This document shows positions 7,285 through 15,255 of a DNA stretch of 64,000 nucleotides, one piece after another. The stretch is from positions 372,001-436,000 of the forward strand of contig NZ_JACCBT010000001.1 of assembly GCF_013409045.1 (NCBI RefSeq). The letters run 5' to 3'. How positions within the stretch are numbered: the stretch's first letter is position 1; the number at the start of each line of letters is the position of its first letter. Below the pieces are notes generated by a model. The model was not told where the DNA came from. It ran no database searches and saw nothing but the letters and a program-made list of their open reading frames with translations. The translations under genes were made by a program, and so were the position numbers. The DNA is from Actinomadura citrea. GTDB lineage: Bacteria; Actinomycetota; Actinomycetes; Streptosporangiales; Streptosporangiaceae.

Positions 7285-8484
7285 GTGACTTTCGAGAGCG
7301 CAGGCACGTACGACAACGTCTACCTGTTCTTGGCCGACGCGTCCGGTTACTCCAGCATCGTCAGCGGCAATCCGCGGAATCTGGCGGCACACGCGTTCGA
7401 CCGGCTGCAAAAGACAGTTGCGGCCCGGGTGAGCCTGCTCGCTGACGAGCACGGCTGCGCCAGGGCGGCTCTTTGGAGCTGGCGGGGCGACGGCGGGATC
7501 TTCGCGATCCACGACGAGCGGGAGAGCACGGCTCTCACCGTGGCGCTGGAGGCGGCCCGCGCGGTGCTGACCGAAGACCTGCCGCAGCTGCGCGAGGAAC
7601 TCGCCGGAACCGGGCTGCGGGGCGTGCTGCATCTGCGGATGGCCGTCCACAAAGGTCCCATTCATGTCTCAGCAGTGGAGGATACGGGTGCCATCCATTC
7701 GCCTGACATCAACTTCGTCGCGCATCTTGAGGAGGTCACTCCCCGCGATTGCCTATCGATCTCCGAGGACGTCTATCAAGTGTCCGGCCATTTGTCCCAA
7801 CTCTTCGAGCCGGTCGGCACTCATGAGGGTAAGAAGGTGTACGTCATGATGTCCGACGGCCGCGCGGGCGACGGCAAGCGCGCCTGGTTGAGGACGGCGG
7901 GGCTGAACGACAGGCTTCCGATTCATGCCTATGCACAGCGTCCAAGCCAGCGCGAGAAGGCACGACTGGTGGACGTGGCCGTCAGCGAGGTGGTCGATTT
8001 TGGTTCGGCATTGAACACGTGCGCTGGCTACCTGGTGACCACAGAACGGCCGGCGGTTTACCGCGACGCGGTCTTGGACTTCTTGCGCAGAGGCGGAGTC
8101 TACCGGTGCGTTCTCCTTAATCCGGAGAGTGATGCGACGGCCCTCTTCTCAGCGCTCCGCCAGGAGGATCTAGACACGAAGATCAAGACTTCGGTCGCAA
8201 GCTTCCGCCTGTTCAAGGAGAAGCACAGCGCGTACACCGATGGCCTACACGTCTACCAGGTAGATTATTTCCCTGGCATGGCCGCACTCTGCACTGACCT
8301 GGACGATGATGGTTTCATCCTCTACTCCCCGTACTTCTTCAATACGCGCCCCGGCAAGGGCCACATCGAGCGAGGGGACATGCCCCATTACCTGGTGACC
8401 TCGGATTCCGGCGAACTCTATGCAGACATCAGCCGCGTAATCCACGAGGCCACGGCCCCCGACAGACTGACCCGCATCCTGTAG
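7285..8484 (+). CDS. class III nucleotide cyclase with extra C-terminal domain, Pycsar-like
   Basis: A 399-residue protein. The first 190 residues form a class III cyclase domain: metal-binding Asp in LFLADASGYSSIV (about residue 16), second metal site in WSWRGDGGIFAI (about 70), then LHLRMAVHKGPIHV and FVAHLEEVTPRDCLSISED. No GAF or membrane sensor precedes it. The last 190 residues are a separate domain (AVYRDAVLDFLRRGG, YRCVLLNPESDATALFSALR, FKEKHSAYTDGLHVYQVDYF) of unknown type that may sense infection or regulate the cyclase. The GTG at 7285 follows GGAAAGGA. The isolated cyclase plus adjacent membrane protein fits Pycsar, where the product is cCMP or cUMP; the base specificity cannot be read here. 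Confidence 0.75.
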   Translation: MTFESAGTYDNVYLFLADASGYSSIVSGNPRNLAAHAFDRLQKTVAARVSLLADEHGCARAALWSWRGDGGIFAIHDERESTALTVALEAARAVLTEDLPQLREELAGTGLRGVLHLRMAVHKGPIHVSAVEDTGAIHSPDINFVAHLEEVTPRDCLSISEDVYQVSGHLSQLFEPVGTHEGKKVYVMMSDGRAGDGKRAWLRTAGLNDRLPIHAYAQRPSQREKARLVDVAVSEVVDFGSALNTCAGYLVTTERPAVYRDAVLDFLRRGGVYRCVLLNPESDATALFSALRQEDLDTKIKTSVASFRLFKEKHSAYTDGLHVYQVDYFPGMAALCTDLDDDGFILYSPYFFNTRPGKGHIERGDMPHYLVTSDSGELYADISRVIHEATAPDRLTRIL

Positions 8485-8594
8485 CCACGCACCACGAAGC
8501 CCGGAAGTAACAAGCCAAGTAGAGCCGGAGTCGGCCGGGGTCGAAAGTAACCGGAGGTTGGGGGGGCGGTTGAGGACGGGATGGCCGTAGGGAA

Positions 8595-8761
8595 TGAGGC
8601 CGGCAACGCGGTACACAGCGAGCCCGCTGGAGTCCAGGTAAGCCGCTTCGGTGAGATCCACATGAGGTGAGAGGCGCCGTCACTGAGTGGCGCGGCCACC
8701 TGCCCGCGCAGTCGAGACATCGATCGCGCCGCTCCCCGTCACGACGACCGGATCGGTGTGC
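8595..8761 (-). pseudogene. STAS-domain (anti-anti-sigma) gene remnant
   Basis: Three minus-strand frames follow one another to give a STAS domain: TDPVVVTGSGAIDVST, then RLRGQVAAPLSDGASHLM, then DLTEAAYLDSSGLAV, whose DSSGLA holds the serine phosphorylated in anti-sigma factor antagonists. Two frameshifts and loss of the C-terminal third show it is dead. It may be what is left of a regulator once linked to an ATPase-type anti-sigma factor. Confidence 0.6.
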
Positions 8762-8763
8762 TC

Positions 8764-8928
8764 ATGATGGAGCCGACTCTCGGTCTGCCGCGAAGCACCA
8801 ACGCACGGGGCGCAACGTCCGGTCATTGGCAGGAGCGGGCGTTTGACCCTGACGAGAGCCGGCTGCTGAAGGAGCTGGTCGATCGGGTGCTGCGGGACGT
8901 GGCCTCGCTCGCAGTACGCATCCGATGA
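8764..8928 (+). CDS. small ORF or gene fragment, hypothetical
   Basis: A 54-codon frame from ATG at 8764 with coding-like codon use, especially ERAFDPDESRLLKELVDRVL and RDVASLAVRIR before the stop. No good ribosome site is visible and it overlaps relic sequence, so it may be the tail of a lost gene. No family recognised. Confidence 0.35.
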   Translation: MMEPTLGLPRSTNARGATSGHWQERAFDPDESRLLKELVDRVLRDVASLAVRIR

Positions 8929-8939
8929 CACATTGCTGA

Positions 8940-9281
8940 TCATCCACTTTGCGTCGCCCCGAATGTTTGTGGTTCGAGGCGCTCGGTGAGGCGTCGCACG
9001 GCGGCGAGCAAGGTGGCTGGTGGCTGGTCCAGGTCGAGGGTGTGCTGGCGGAGGGGCCGGTCGGCCTGCCACTCGAAAAGACTCGCCAGCGCGGGCAGGA
9101 GTTCGGGTTCCGCGTCGAGGGACACATTCTCCTCCCGCCAGCCCTCGGCGTCGAGCGCGTAGCCGAGCAAGAAGAGCAACCGGCCAATCGGCACTTTCGG
9201 TGAGATCCGAATGGTGAGGGTCTCGCCGCCGGTGCGGTCACGGCCGCGACTCCCACCTTGCCTGCGGCCCTCAGCCACCAC
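8940..9281 (-). CDS. hypothetical small protein
   Basis: A 113-residue frame from GTG at 9281. The central part looks like a real protein (LTIRISPKVPIGRLLFLLGY, EPELLPALASLFEWQADRPL, TLLAAVRRLTERLEP), with alternating strand and helix. The first 20 residues are low-complexity and basic, so the true start may be internal. No family recognised. It lies among relics of the element and could be a fragment. Confidence 0.45.
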   Translation of the reverse strand: MVAEGRRQGGSRGRDRTGGETLTIRISPKVPIGRLLFLLGYALDAEGWREENVSLDAEPELLPALASLFEWQADRPLRQHTLDLDQPPATLLAAVRRLTERLEPQTFGATQSG

Positions 9282-9426
9282 CGTCCGGGCGGCGTCCGGG
9301 GCCGGCGCGGGAGGACGCCCGCAAGGGCCGCAGGTTGAGGTGCCAGACGGGTTGGGCCCATGGTTGTGTGAGTTTTCCGATGGGTGTTAGCCGACGCTGC
9401 GGAGTTCAGGTGGAAGAGGGGGCATC

Positions 9427-9726
9427 GTGCCGAAGACCGTCCAGTTGAGGATGTACACGATCAGACAAGGCCTACTTGAGGAGTGGGCGGCCAGATGGCG
9501 AGAGTCGGTGGTGCCGCTGCGGTTGAAGCTGGGATTCGGGATCGGAGGTGCCTGGCTTGATCACGAGCGCAGCCGGTTCGTGTGGGTGATCTGGTACGAG
9601 GGGGAGGAGACGTTCGAGGAGGCGAACCAGCGGTACTGGGCGTCGCCGGAGCGGGAGGCGATGGGGCTGGACCCGTCCGAGTACCTGGTCGATCGGGACG
9701 TGCGGGTGGTCGAGCAGGTCTACTGA
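9427..9726 (+). CDS. NIPSNAP-like dimeric alpha-beta barrel protein
   Basis: A 99-residue protein with the pattern of NIPSNAP-type ferredoxin-like folds: LRMYTIRQGLLEEWAARWRE at the start, then GFGIGGAWLDHERSRFVWVI, WYEGEETFEEANQRYW and a conserved tail. The family's biochemical role is unclear, with some members acting as small monooxygenase-like or stress proteins. The GTG at 9427 follows AGAGGGGG. It converges on the WD40 remnant, whose stop overlaps its last codons. Confidence 0.7.
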   Translation: MPKTVQLRMYTIRQGLLEEWAARWRESVVPLRLKLGFGIGGAWLDHERSRFVWVIWYEGEETFEEANQRYWASPEREAMGLDPSEYLVDRDVRVVEQVY

Positions 9727-10105
9727 TCGGGCTCGGGGAGCAGGCGGGCGAGGCGTACTTCTTGTGCCAGGGGCGGAACACGCGGAACCCGGCCTTGGAT
9801 TTCAGGGGCGTCGAGGTCGACGTCGGAGGGCCAGAGCCTGGCGGCGTCGGCGGAGGAGGCGGAGATGACGGCCTGGCTGTCCGGAGTCCAGGTGACGGAG
9901 ACGACCGGGACCGATGGACACCGATGACGCCGATCTCGGCGTAGGTTCTGCCCGCCCAGAGACGGACGGTGCGGTCGTAGGACGCAGCGGCGATCATGAA
10001 GCCGTCGGGCGACCAGGCCGCGCCGGCGACGCGGGCCTCGTGGGCGTCGAGGACTGTCAGTTGCTCGCCGGTGGCGGTGTCCCAGACGCAGCGCCGCCCA
10101 CTGGC
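9720..10105 (-). pseudogene. C-terminal end of a WD40-repeat protein, frameshifted
   Basis: Two WD40 blades remain. In one frame: CVWDTATGEQLTVLDAHEA, VAGAAWSPDGFMIAAASYDR, TVRLW. After a one-base shift near 9915 the next blade continues in another frame: VSVTWTPDSQAVISASSADA, ARLWPSDVD, then a tail to the TAG at 9720-9722. The 5' part is missing. WD40 tails like this usually belong to large NTPases or sensor proteins, so this may be the remnant of a signalling or defence gene. Confidence 0.65.
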
Positions 10106-10116
10106 GAAACAGCGCC

Positions 10117-10284
10117 TCATGCGCGACCTGCGTGATGGGTGTTCCCCCATACGTCGGTGACCCGCAGCCGGGCCTTCACGAACGCGGTGAGGACGCGTCG
10201 CTCGTTCTCGCTCGCGCTGCTGGGTTCAGGGAACTCAGGAATCGCGATGGTGCTCCAGCAGCCGCTGCGTATGTGCTCGGACAT
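10117..10284 (-). CDS. short ORF overlapping the kinase 3' end, uncertain
   Basis: A 55-codon frame (starting MSEHIRSGCWSTIAI, ending near VLTAFVKARLRVTDVWG) with coding-like third positions. It overlaps the last 50 bp of the APH-type kinase gene. It could be a small member of that operon or the end of an older gene. No family recognised. Confidence 0.3.
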   Translation of the reverse strand: MSEHIRSGCWSTIAIPEFPEPSSASENERRVLTAFVKARLRVTDVWGNTHHAGRA

Positions 10285-11101
10285 GCGGGGCGAGCCGGGC
10301 GTGGACGGGGTCGCGGTCGGCGGCCTGAAGGAGGATGGCCGCGACCGTGAGTTCGGCGAGCCGCCCATCGCGGGTTGCCAGGACGTCGGCGAAGGTGTCG
10401 CGGATGCGGGCTGCCAGTTCTGGGACGGGAAGGGTGTAGGCGTAGATATGGGCGGCGTCGAATCCGTGGGGGGCGGGGCCGAATCCTTCCCAGTCGAGGA
10501 TGGTCAGTTCCGGACTGGTGAGGTTGGCCCAGTGCAGGTCGCCGTGGGCGAGGGTCCAGTGGTGGACGGTGGTGTCGATGCCCGCTTCGCCGAGGTAGCG
10601 AGGGATGGTGCGGTGTACGTAGTCCTGGCTGATGACGCGTGGGCGGTCGTCCGGAACCGGCGTGGCCGCGACTGTGCTCGCAGCTCGGTGCAATCGGGAC
10701 CACCATGCGTCGGGCAGGGTGATGTGTTCGGTGAGGTCCGGAGTCGGGGAGCAGACGGGCGCCGTCACGTAGGTGCTGAGCTCGGCTCGGTAGGCATATC
10801 CCTCGTCAACCCAGTCGGCTGAAGCCAGCAGCCGGGGACGTGGGATCTCCATCGGAAGAGTGGCAGCGGCTTCTTGAGTGCCGGTCCACAGCTTTCCACC
10901 CTCCTTGCCGACTGGTGCTTCCAGCACTCGGAGCCAGGCGTTTCCGGAGGACGTCGTGACGGGGGCGCCGATGGTTCTTCCGCTATGGCCCCAGGTTTCG
11001 GTTGCGTCGCTGGCGGGCGCGCAGCCGAGCTGAATCGTCGCGCCGGCGAAGGCGGCGTGCATCCGTTCGCGGACGTCGAGATCGTCAGGCTCGAAGAACA
11101 C
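10235..11101 (-). CDS. aminoglycoside-phosphotransferase-fold kinase
   Basis: A 288-residue APH/choline-kinase-like protein. The catalytic loop LAHGDLHWANL (about residues 188-198) and the metal-binding LTILDWEGFG (about 203-212) are intact, so it should transfer phosphate from ATP. The N-lobe is less conserved but has WLRVLEAPVG with a candidate Lys. The gene begins 17 bp inside the aldo/keto reductase and is the third enzyme of an operon that starts with a small peptide gene. In that setting the substrate may be the peptide or a small molecule instead of an antibiotic; this is inference. Confidence 0.8.
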   Translation of the reverse strand: MFFEPDDLDVRERMHAAFAGATIQLGCAPASDATETWGHSGRTIGAPVTTSSGNAWLRVLEAPVGKEGGKLWTGTQEAAATLPMEIPRPRLLASADWVDEGYAYRAELSTYVTAPVCSPTPDLTEHITLPDAWWSRLHRAASTVAATPVPDDRPRVISQDYVHRTIPRYLGEAGIDTTVHHWTLAHGDLHWANLTSPELTILDWEGFGPAPHGFDAAHIYAYTLPVPELAARIRDTFADVLATRDGRLAELTVAAILLQAADRDPVHARLAPHVRAHTQRLLEHHRDS

Positions 11102-11993
11102 GGCAGATGTCCTGGAGATGCGGGAGTTGAATGGCTGGACGCTGGAAGGCGTTGAGTGCTTCTCGCCAGTGTGCCGCAGTCGACGCCGAAAGCAGGGCTC
11201 CGGTGAGTCCAGGCGTGGAGGCCACTACCGCGAGCGTCGCGGCGACCTGTGAGGATCCGGGCCTGATGAACTCGGCCAGGTCGGAAGTGACCAGGTCGAT
11301 GAGCTCGCCGCCGTTCAATGGCGCGGAGGCCCACACCTCCAGACCGGCCCCGGCGGCCTCCACCACGGGACCGGCGCCGTGGAGGGCTTGGGCAACGGGT
11401 GTGAGTTCGATGAGGTTGACGGGTAGTTGGATCGCCCGCAGATGGGTTCGGGTGCTTCCCGCTGCTCGTCGCGCTGCGGTGACGAGGTCCTGAACGGTGA
11501 AGGCGCCGCTGGTGAAGCCGCTCCAGGTGGCGATGCCGTAGCCCGCGATGTCGCCTTGGTGGGCGGCTTCCTCGAAGATCGTGAAGGCTTGGGTGATCCG
11601 CTTGAGTAGTCGGCTTCGGTCTCCATGGGCGCCGTGTTCGGGGTTGTGCAGGTACAGCAGGTCGAGTCGGCCGCGGCCCAACTCGGTGATGTTGGCGGTG
11701 ATGCGATGTCGAAGGTAGGCGGGCGCTATGGAGTGGCAGGCGGCAGCCTCTTCGGAGGTGATGAGGCCCGCCTGTCGAGCGGCCCGGGCTTGGTGTCGGG
11801 TCATGTGGCCCGCCTTGGTGGAGATGCGCAGCCCGGGTCGGTCGGGTAGCAGACCGGCCAATTGAGCATGTGCGCTGCCTCGCGCGTAGACAGGCGCGGT
11901 GTCGATGACGGTGACCCCCGCCGCGATGGCGGCACGGGCGGCGGCGGTCACGTCGCGGCATCGATAGGTGCCCAGGCCGAGAACCGCCATCAT
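11085..11993 (-). CDS. aldo/keto reductase
   Basis: A 302-residue NADPH-dependent oxidoreductase. The full tetrad is present: Asp and Tyr in VIDTAPVYARG (about residues 30-40), Lys in LRISTKAGH (about 55-63) and His in LLYLHNPEH (about 112-120). The C-terminal part is shortened compared with classical members but keeps a (beta-alpha)8 pattern. Its ATG overlaps the JmjC stop by 4 bp and its end overlaps the kinase start by 17 bp, so the three enzymes are translationally coupled. Substrate unknown. Confidence 0.85.
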   Translation of the reverse strand: MMAVLGLGTYRCRDVTAAARAAIAAGVTVIDTAPVYARGSAHAQLAGLLPDRPGLRISTKAGHMTRHQARAARQAGLITSEEAAACHSIAPAYLRHRITANITELGRGRLDLLYLHNPEHGAHGDRSRLLKRITQAFTIFEEAAHQGDIAGYGIATWSGFTSGAFTVQDLVTAARRAAGSTRTHLRAIQLPVNLIELTPVAQALHGAGPVVEAAGAGLEVWASAPLNGGELIDLVTSDLAEFIRPGSSQVAATLAVVASTPGLTGALLSASTAAHWREALNAFQRPAIQLPHLQDICRVLRA

Positions 11994-13177
11994 GCTTCGC
12001 CTACGGCGATGATCCCGCTGCGCAACAAGTGGTCGAGTAGGTCGACGGCTTGGTCGGTGGTGACGTTCGCGACCTGGGCCAGAGTGCTGAGCCTGGCCGG
12101 CTGACCGGAGACGAGCGCCTCCAGGAGCGGGGTCGCTTGGGAGGCGAGTGTCCAGCGTTGGCCGGCGGCCTCCAAGATCAGGGACTGCTCGGTGCGGTGC
12201 AGGACGGCCCGGGGCGTCACGAGCCGGACGAGTAGATCGGGGTCGTCCTTGAGCCGCTCGTGCACCGTGTCTGGCAACGAGAAACCGCCGCGAGCCCCGG
12301 AGGCGGCATCACGCGCGGCCAAGTATGCATCGATCACCGAAGGGTCGTTGAGGCGTTCGACCAGCAGTTTGCTCATCTCATGGCACCAGACCGCCTGGGC
12401 GTCCGGGCCCGCCCGGCGCGGGAGGTCGGCGCGGACGGATGGCTGTGCACGTAGCTCGTCCACCACCCACGACAGCAGGTCGACCCCGGTGTGCGTGGCC
12501 AGCCCGCAGGTCAGGTGAAGCGAGTGCTGTCCGGTAGACGCAGCAGCGGCGTGCCACCAGCCGCGCGGGACATGCAAGGCGTCCCCGGCCTGGAGGACGA
12601 ACTCGTCGATCGGGTGCTCGGGTGATGCGTCGTCGAACTCGATGTCTCGATACAGCGGAGCGGGACGGGTGGGGCCGTAGATCCGCCAGCGTTTGGCCCC
12701 CGATACCTGGAGGACGATGACGTCGTGGTCGTCCCAGTGGACGCCGAAGCCTTCTCTCGCCGTCCAGGAAGCATAGGCGTTGACCTGCACGCCCGTACGG
12801 AGATGGCGCTCGAGCGTGCTCACCATGGCACCGATCGGCGGATGCATTTCCTCGATCGCATCCAGGACCAGCGTCGCGCCGTTGCGGAGCTGCTCAGCGA
12901 CGAGATGCGGCTGCGGAGCTTCCCACGGCGGCATACGCCGGTACGTCCGGCGCTGGCAGTACTCCGCCGCCGGGATGGTGGCACCATCGGCGGACAGCCG
13001 AAGACGCGGCGGCTCCAGCCGATGAGTGTCAAGGAGTTGGTTCAGTGCCGCCCAAGCCAGCAGACCGGCGAACCGCTCTCGGCCGGCGGACGATGCGGGA
13101 TAGACCCGGTGGGTGCGGCCCAGGTCCTGGGCGAGGAACCGGTCCCCGCCCAGAACCTCGACGATCAAGTCGATCAT
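11990..13177 (-). CDS. JmjC/cupin-type 2-oxoglutarate and Fe(II) oxygenase
   Basis: A 395-residue Cupin_4/JmjC-like protein of the ribosomal-oxygenase class. Iron ligands are H and D in GFGVHWDDHDV (about residues 145-155) and H in HVPRGWWHAA (about 205-214); Lys in VSGAKRWRIYG is in the place that binds 2-oxoglutarate. The last 150 residues form a winged-helix-like region (LSTLAQVANVTTDQAVDLLD), also typical of this class. Known relatives hydroxylate protein side chains, so the small peptide encoded 9 bp upstream is an obvious candidate substrate. It is coupled to the reductase downstream by a 4-bp overlap. Confidence 0.85.
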   Translation of the reverse strand: MIDLIVEVLGGDRFLAQDLGRTHRVYPASSAGRERFAGLLAWAALNQLLDTHRLEPPRLRLSADGATIPAAEYCQRRTYRRMPPWEAPQPHLVAEQLRNGATLVLDAIEEMHPPIGAMVSTLERHLRTGVQVNAYASWTAREGFGVHWDDHDVIVLQVSGAKRWRIYGPTRPAPLYRDIEFDDASPEHPIDEFVLQAGDALHVPRGWWHAAAASTGQHSLHLTCGLATHTGVDLLSWVVDELRAQPSVRADLPRRAGPDAQAVWCHEMSKLLVERLNDPSVIDAYLAARDAASGARGGFSLPDTVHERLKDDPDLLVRLVTPRAVLHRTEQSLILEAAGQRWTLASQATPLLEALVSGQPARLSTLAQVANVTTDQAVDLLDHLLRSGIIAVGEA

Positions 13178-13186
13178 GATCGTCGA

Positions 13187-13450
13187 TCAGCCGTCGTTGA
13201 GGTCGGACTTGCCGGTGGACCCGCCATCGGACGGCTGGGTGGCGCGGCCACGCGCCGCGACGATCTTCTCCACGGCCACCACCAGGCCGCCTGCCTTGTT
13301 GCTGTCCACTGGAATCTCCCTTCCCGCTCCGCTCCGATCGGCGGAGCTGTCGGGCTTCACCTTGCGTCCCCAGGCGAGCTTGGAACAGTGAACGAAGCCG
13401 TGGATTGCACCCGTGGAACCGACCCACGGACGCGTCTCGCTGATCGCCAT
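13187..13450 (-). CDS. 87-residue peptide, candidate modified-peptide precursor
   Basis: Begins MAISETRPWVGSTGAIHGF, continues HCSKLAWGRKVKPDSSADR and ends PSDGGSTGKSDLNDG. It is first in a run of four genes and stops 9 bp before the JmjC gene. The N-terminal third is rich in aromatic and reactive residues (two Trp, two His, one Cys); the middle is VDSNKAGGLVVAVEKIVAAR and the tail is Gly/Ser/Asp-rich. Such layout resembles a leader/core peptide, but I do not recognise the family. ATG at 13450 lacks a clear ribosome site, which lowers confidence in the exact start. A short independent regulator is the alternative. Confidence 0.55.
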   Translation of the reverse strand: MAISETRPWVGSTGAIHGFVHCSKLAWGRKVKPDSSADRSGAGREIPVDSNKAGGLVVAVEKIVAARGRATQPSDGGSTGKSDLNDG

Positions 13451-13517
13451 GGCTTGCGGCTTGCGCGCCGCTACCCTCTGACAGGGGGTCTTCGGCGAGT
13501 CAAGGACGAATAGCGAC

Positions 13518-14405
13518 GTGACCAGGCGTAGGTACTTCGACCCCGGATCGGTCCCCGTGGGGTTCTGGTGTCGAGAAGACGTCGCGCACGCCCTCACCCG
13601 CCGTGATGTCGGTCGGTTTTTCCGGCTCTTCCTCGATCAGTTCGCCGAGTGCACACAGACTCAATTGGCCTTGCTCACCCAGCATGATCGCTCTGACATC
13701 TCCAACTGGGTGCGGGGTACTCGCCAGGGCCGCGTCTCCGACATCGAGGTGCTCACCCGTATCGCAGACGGCCTGCAACTCCCCGATCAAGCTCGGCTCC
13801 TGCTCGGCCTCGCCCCAGCCGGTTCCTTCACCTTCAGCCCGAATCCAACTGTTCCCCGGCAACGTGCGCAGTTACGTGACGCCGAAAAGCCGACGGCCAC
13901 CACAGCACCCGTGCACGTGGCCATCTGCGGCAGCAGAGCCCCCGACACCGACGCTGGCGTGATCGACGCCGCTGTCCGGTGCCTGGCCCGTCTCGTCATG
14001 AGTCGTGGCTACAAGGTCAGTCACGGCCCCGTCGGCGTGGGCATCGAGGTCATGACCTACATCGCCGACCAGTACCGTCCTCCCGATATCTCCCGGGCCC
14101 TCGGGCTCTTCGGTCACCGCAACGTCATTCAGGACGCGCAGTTCGTCATCGTCCTCGGCGGCGGGACCGGGACCCAGACAGAAATCGATCTAGCTCTGTC
14201 GATGGGCAAACCGGTTATCGCGCTCCCGGCCAGCGGAGGCACCGCCCGCCGCTTCTACCACCAAGCGGCCCGCGACCATCGCCTCCGCGCCTCGCTGGAC
14301 GAGGAGCGGTTCGCCGCCCTCAACGCTTGCGCCGACCCCGGTGAAGACTTCGTACGTATCGTCGAGCAACTGATCAGCAACGACTCTGGAGCAGCTAATG
14401 ACTGA
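13518..14405 (+). CDS. HTH (XRE-like) protein fused to a SLOG/LOG-type nucleotide-binding domain
   Basis: A 295-residue protein. The first 100 residues form an XRE-like helix-turn-helix (TQTQLALLTQHDRSDISNWV, IEVLTRIADGLQLPDQARLL). After a linker, residues about 130-285 form a Rossmann-like SLOG domain: VHVAICGSRAPDTDAGVID, SRGYKVSHGPVGVGIEVM and VIVLGGGTGTQTEIDLALSM, the last matching the PGGxGTxxE motif of LOG phosphoribohydrolases with the first Pro replaced. It may sense or cleave a nucleotide and regulate the divergent peptide operon. The GTG at 13518 follows AAGGAC. Its stop overlaps the next gene by 8 bp. Confidence 0.75.
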   Translation: MTRRRYFDPGSVPVGFWCREDVAHALTRRDVGRFFRLFLDQFAECTQTQLALLTQHDRSDISNWVRGTRQGRVSDIEVLTRIADGLQLPDQARLLLGLAPAGSFTFSPNPTVPRQRAQLRDAEKPTATTAPVHVAICGSRAPDTDAGVIDAAVRCLARLVMSRGYKVSHGPVGVGIEVMTYIADQYRPPDISRALGLFGHRNVIQDAQFVIVLGGGTGTQTEIDLALSMGKPVIALPASGGTARRFYHQAARDHRLRASLDEERFAALNACADPGEDFVRIVEQLISNDSGAAND

Positions 14406-15078
14406 ACGCCCCTACGTGCTCTTGTCCTGCGCGGCCTCGATCGACGGCTACATCGACGACACCACTGCCGAGCGGCTTCTGCTGTCCAACGATGAGGACT
14501 TCGATCGAGTCGACGAAGTCCGGGCTGGCTGCGACGCCATTCTCGTCGGTGCCAACACCATCCGCCGAGACAACCCGCGCCTGCTCGTCCGTACAGAGGG
14601 GCGACGCAAAGCCCGCGTCGCCCGCGGCCTACCCGAGAGCCCGATCAAGGTCACCTTCACAGCCCGCGGCGACCTTGACCCTGGGGCCAAGTTCTTCACC
14701 ACCGGCGGCGTCGAGAAGATCGTGTACTGCTCCAGTAGCGCGGCCGACAGCTGCCGTGAGCGCCTCGGCGACGTCGCCACCGTCGTGGACGCCGGCGACC
14801 CGGTCGACCTCAACACCATGCTTGCCGACCTTGCCGACCGAGGAGTTCAGCGATTGATGGTCGAAGGCGGCGGCACCGTCCACACCCAGTTCCTCACCGC
14901 CGGGCTGGCCGACGAGCTACAACTCGTGATCGCCCCCTTCTTCGTCGGTGACTCCGCCGCCCCGCGCTTCGTCGGAACGGGGCAGTTCCCGCACCACCCC
15001 GGCAACCGGATGACGCTCGAAGAGACCCGTCCCATCGGCGACGTCATCCTCGCCCGCTACCGCCTCACACGCTCCTGA
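14398..15078 (+). CDS. RibD C-terminal-type reductase
   Basis: A 226-residue dihydrofolate-reductase-fold protein of the RibD_C group: CAASIDGYIDD (about residues 11-21), AILVGANTIRRDNPRL (about 50-65) and RLMVEGGGTVHTQFL (about 155-169). In riboflavin synthesis this domain reduces the ribosylamino side chain of a pyrimidine intermediate with NADPH. There is no deaminase domain and no rib operon, so a specialised role is likely. It overlaps the HTH-SLOG gene by 8 bp (ATGACTGA), so the two act together. Confidence 0.82.
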   Translation: MTERPYVLLSCAASIDGYIDDTTAERLLLSNDEDFDRVDEVRAGCDAILVGANTIRRDNPRLLVRTEGRRKARVARGLPESPIKVTFTARGDLDPGAKFFTTGGVEKIVYCSSSAADSCRERLGDVATVVDAGDPVDLNTMLADLADRGVQRLMVEGGGTVHTQFLTAGLADELQLVIAPFFVGDSAAPRFVGTGQFPHHPGNRMTLEETRPIGDVILARYRLTRS

Positions 15079-15255
15079 CCGCGTGGTTGAGCTTGTCAGC
15101 GGGCGCATCCGCTTGGCCGGGGTCGCCTATGTAGTAGGTGCCGGGCGCAGGCTGTAGCCGAGGGAGTTGGTGGGGCGGGCTGGCCGGGTCGGGGGCAGAG
15201 ATGCTCGTCACTACTCGGCACGGCGGGGGTTGCCGGGGTGGTCGGTGCCGGACGG

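Noticed and set aside
10235..11101. APH-fold gene as an aminoglycoside resistance gene
   Set aside because: Only the generic kinase motifs match; its operon suggests another substrate.
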